From an uncultured Candidatus Melainabacteria bacterium (GTDB taxonomy: Bacteria > Cyanobacteriota > Vampirovibrionia > Gastranaerophilales > Gastranaerophilaceae), in NCBI GenBank assembly GCA_934747325.1, contig CAKVGW010000004.1, positions 1 to 51,463 on the forward strand: a stretch of 51,463 nt of DNA, written 5' to 3'. The translations under genes and the position numbers were made by a program. Shown here one piece after another: positions 51,162 through 51,463 of the stretch. The notes under the pieces are model-generated. The model was not told the DNA's origin and ran no database searches. It saw only the letters and a list, made by a program, of their open reading frames with translations. The number at the start of each line of letters is the position of its first letter. Within the stretch, counting starts at the first letter, position 1.

Positions 51162-51463
51162 TTGAATATTTTAGGTTATTTTAAATCAGTACATGCACAA
51201 AGACAAATCAATAAACTTGCACGCAAATATAAAAACAAAAAAATTGTAATCTATGGCGCGGGAGAATATTTCCAAATTCTAAAAAATAATTTTGATTTGT
51301 CTAAATTAAACATTGTAGGCATTGCCGACAAAAAGTTTGAAACCTCAAAAGATTCAAATCCTACTCCGTATTTAGCTCTTGCACCTGAAGAATTAAAAGA
51401 TTTTGATTTAGATGTGATATTAGTTGCATTATATGATGATACGAGTTTGTGTGATTATTTAGA
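51162..51463 (+). CDS. partial gene, Rossmann-type nucleotide-binding N-terminus
   Basis: The window ends inside this gene; about 100 codons are visible from TTG 51162 (GGAGAG site 6 bases upstream). After a basic helix (RQINKLARKYKNKK) comes a Rossmann strand-turn, KIVIYGAGEYFQILKN, then NIVGIADKKFET, APEELKDFDLDVILVALYDD. This pattern of GxGE plus a second Asp is seen at the start of sugar-modifying or acetyltransferase-associated proteins (PglD-like) and of some glycosyl or methyl transferases. The C-terminal domain that would decide is outside the window. Confidence 0.6.
   Translation, partial: MNILGYFKSVHAQRQINKLARKYKNKKIVIYGAGEYFQILKNNFDLSKLNIVGIADKKFETSKDSNPTPYLALAPEELKDFDLDVILVALYDDTSLCDYL

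Overview
The window is AT-rich, mostly coding, and looks like a chromosome segment of a Gram-negative, non-photosynthetic relative of the Cyanobacteria (class Vampirovibrionia/Melainabacteria, probably the gut order Gastranaerophilales). The reasons are the cyanobacterial-style split of RNA polymerase beta' into rpoC1 and rpoC2, a spacer of about 660 residues inside the RpoC2 trigger loop where cyanobacteria carry a giant SI3 insertion, and a complete RND pump with a TolC-type outer-membrane channel. No photosynthesis gene is present. The assignment is an inference; no 16S rRNA gene lies here.

Layout. 1-7.2 kb: csrA with two uncharacterised genes, 5-formyl-THF cyclo-ligase, two lineage-type hypotheticals, a WecG/TagA glycosyltransferase, an orphan N-terminal transketolase subunit, spmAB and a zinc-ribbon protein. 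7.3-20 kb: dnaE converging on rpoB-rpoC1-rpoC2. 20-23.1 kb: a solitary DNA methyltransferase, a DUF167 protein, a small protein and a YuiF-type transporter in one operon. 23.1-28.6 kb: an accessory island of signal-peptide-less repeat, EF-hand and coiled-coil proteins. 28.6-31.4 kb: HEAT protein-queC-DUF366-SPOR operon. 31.6-37.5 kb: tripartite RND efflux operon. 37.6-39.2 kb: CooC-like ATPase and folD. 39.2-43 kb: ribosomal and transcription cluster rpmG-tRNA-Trp-secE-nusG-rplK-rplA plus rpmB. 43.3-48.7 kb: glmU, then ssb-DUF1537 kinase-pdxA and an AmmeMemoRadiSam fusion protein. 48.7 kb to the end: small hypotheticals, a YhcH-type protein and the start of a Rossmann-fold gene.

The most interesting signal is regulatory. 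Three promoters match the flagellar sigma-28 (FliA) consensus perfectly (TAAAGTTT, 11 bases, GCCGATAA/T). Seven upstream regions, two of them at those sigma-28 promoters, carry a near-identical 15-bp element (consensus GTTAAGTTTTGTAAC) at a fixed distance from the promoter core (17 bp before the sigma-28 -35 box; 41-42 bp before a TATATATA-type -10 box). This places it near -60, where class I activators bind. The controlled genes are almost all helical or coiled-coil, EF-hand or repeat proteins without signal peptides; one site instead appears to drive a terminator-ended RNA of about 80 nt. Together they suggest an undescribed regulon that couples a motility-type sigma factor and an unknown activator to a set of possibly secreted structural or effector-like proteins.
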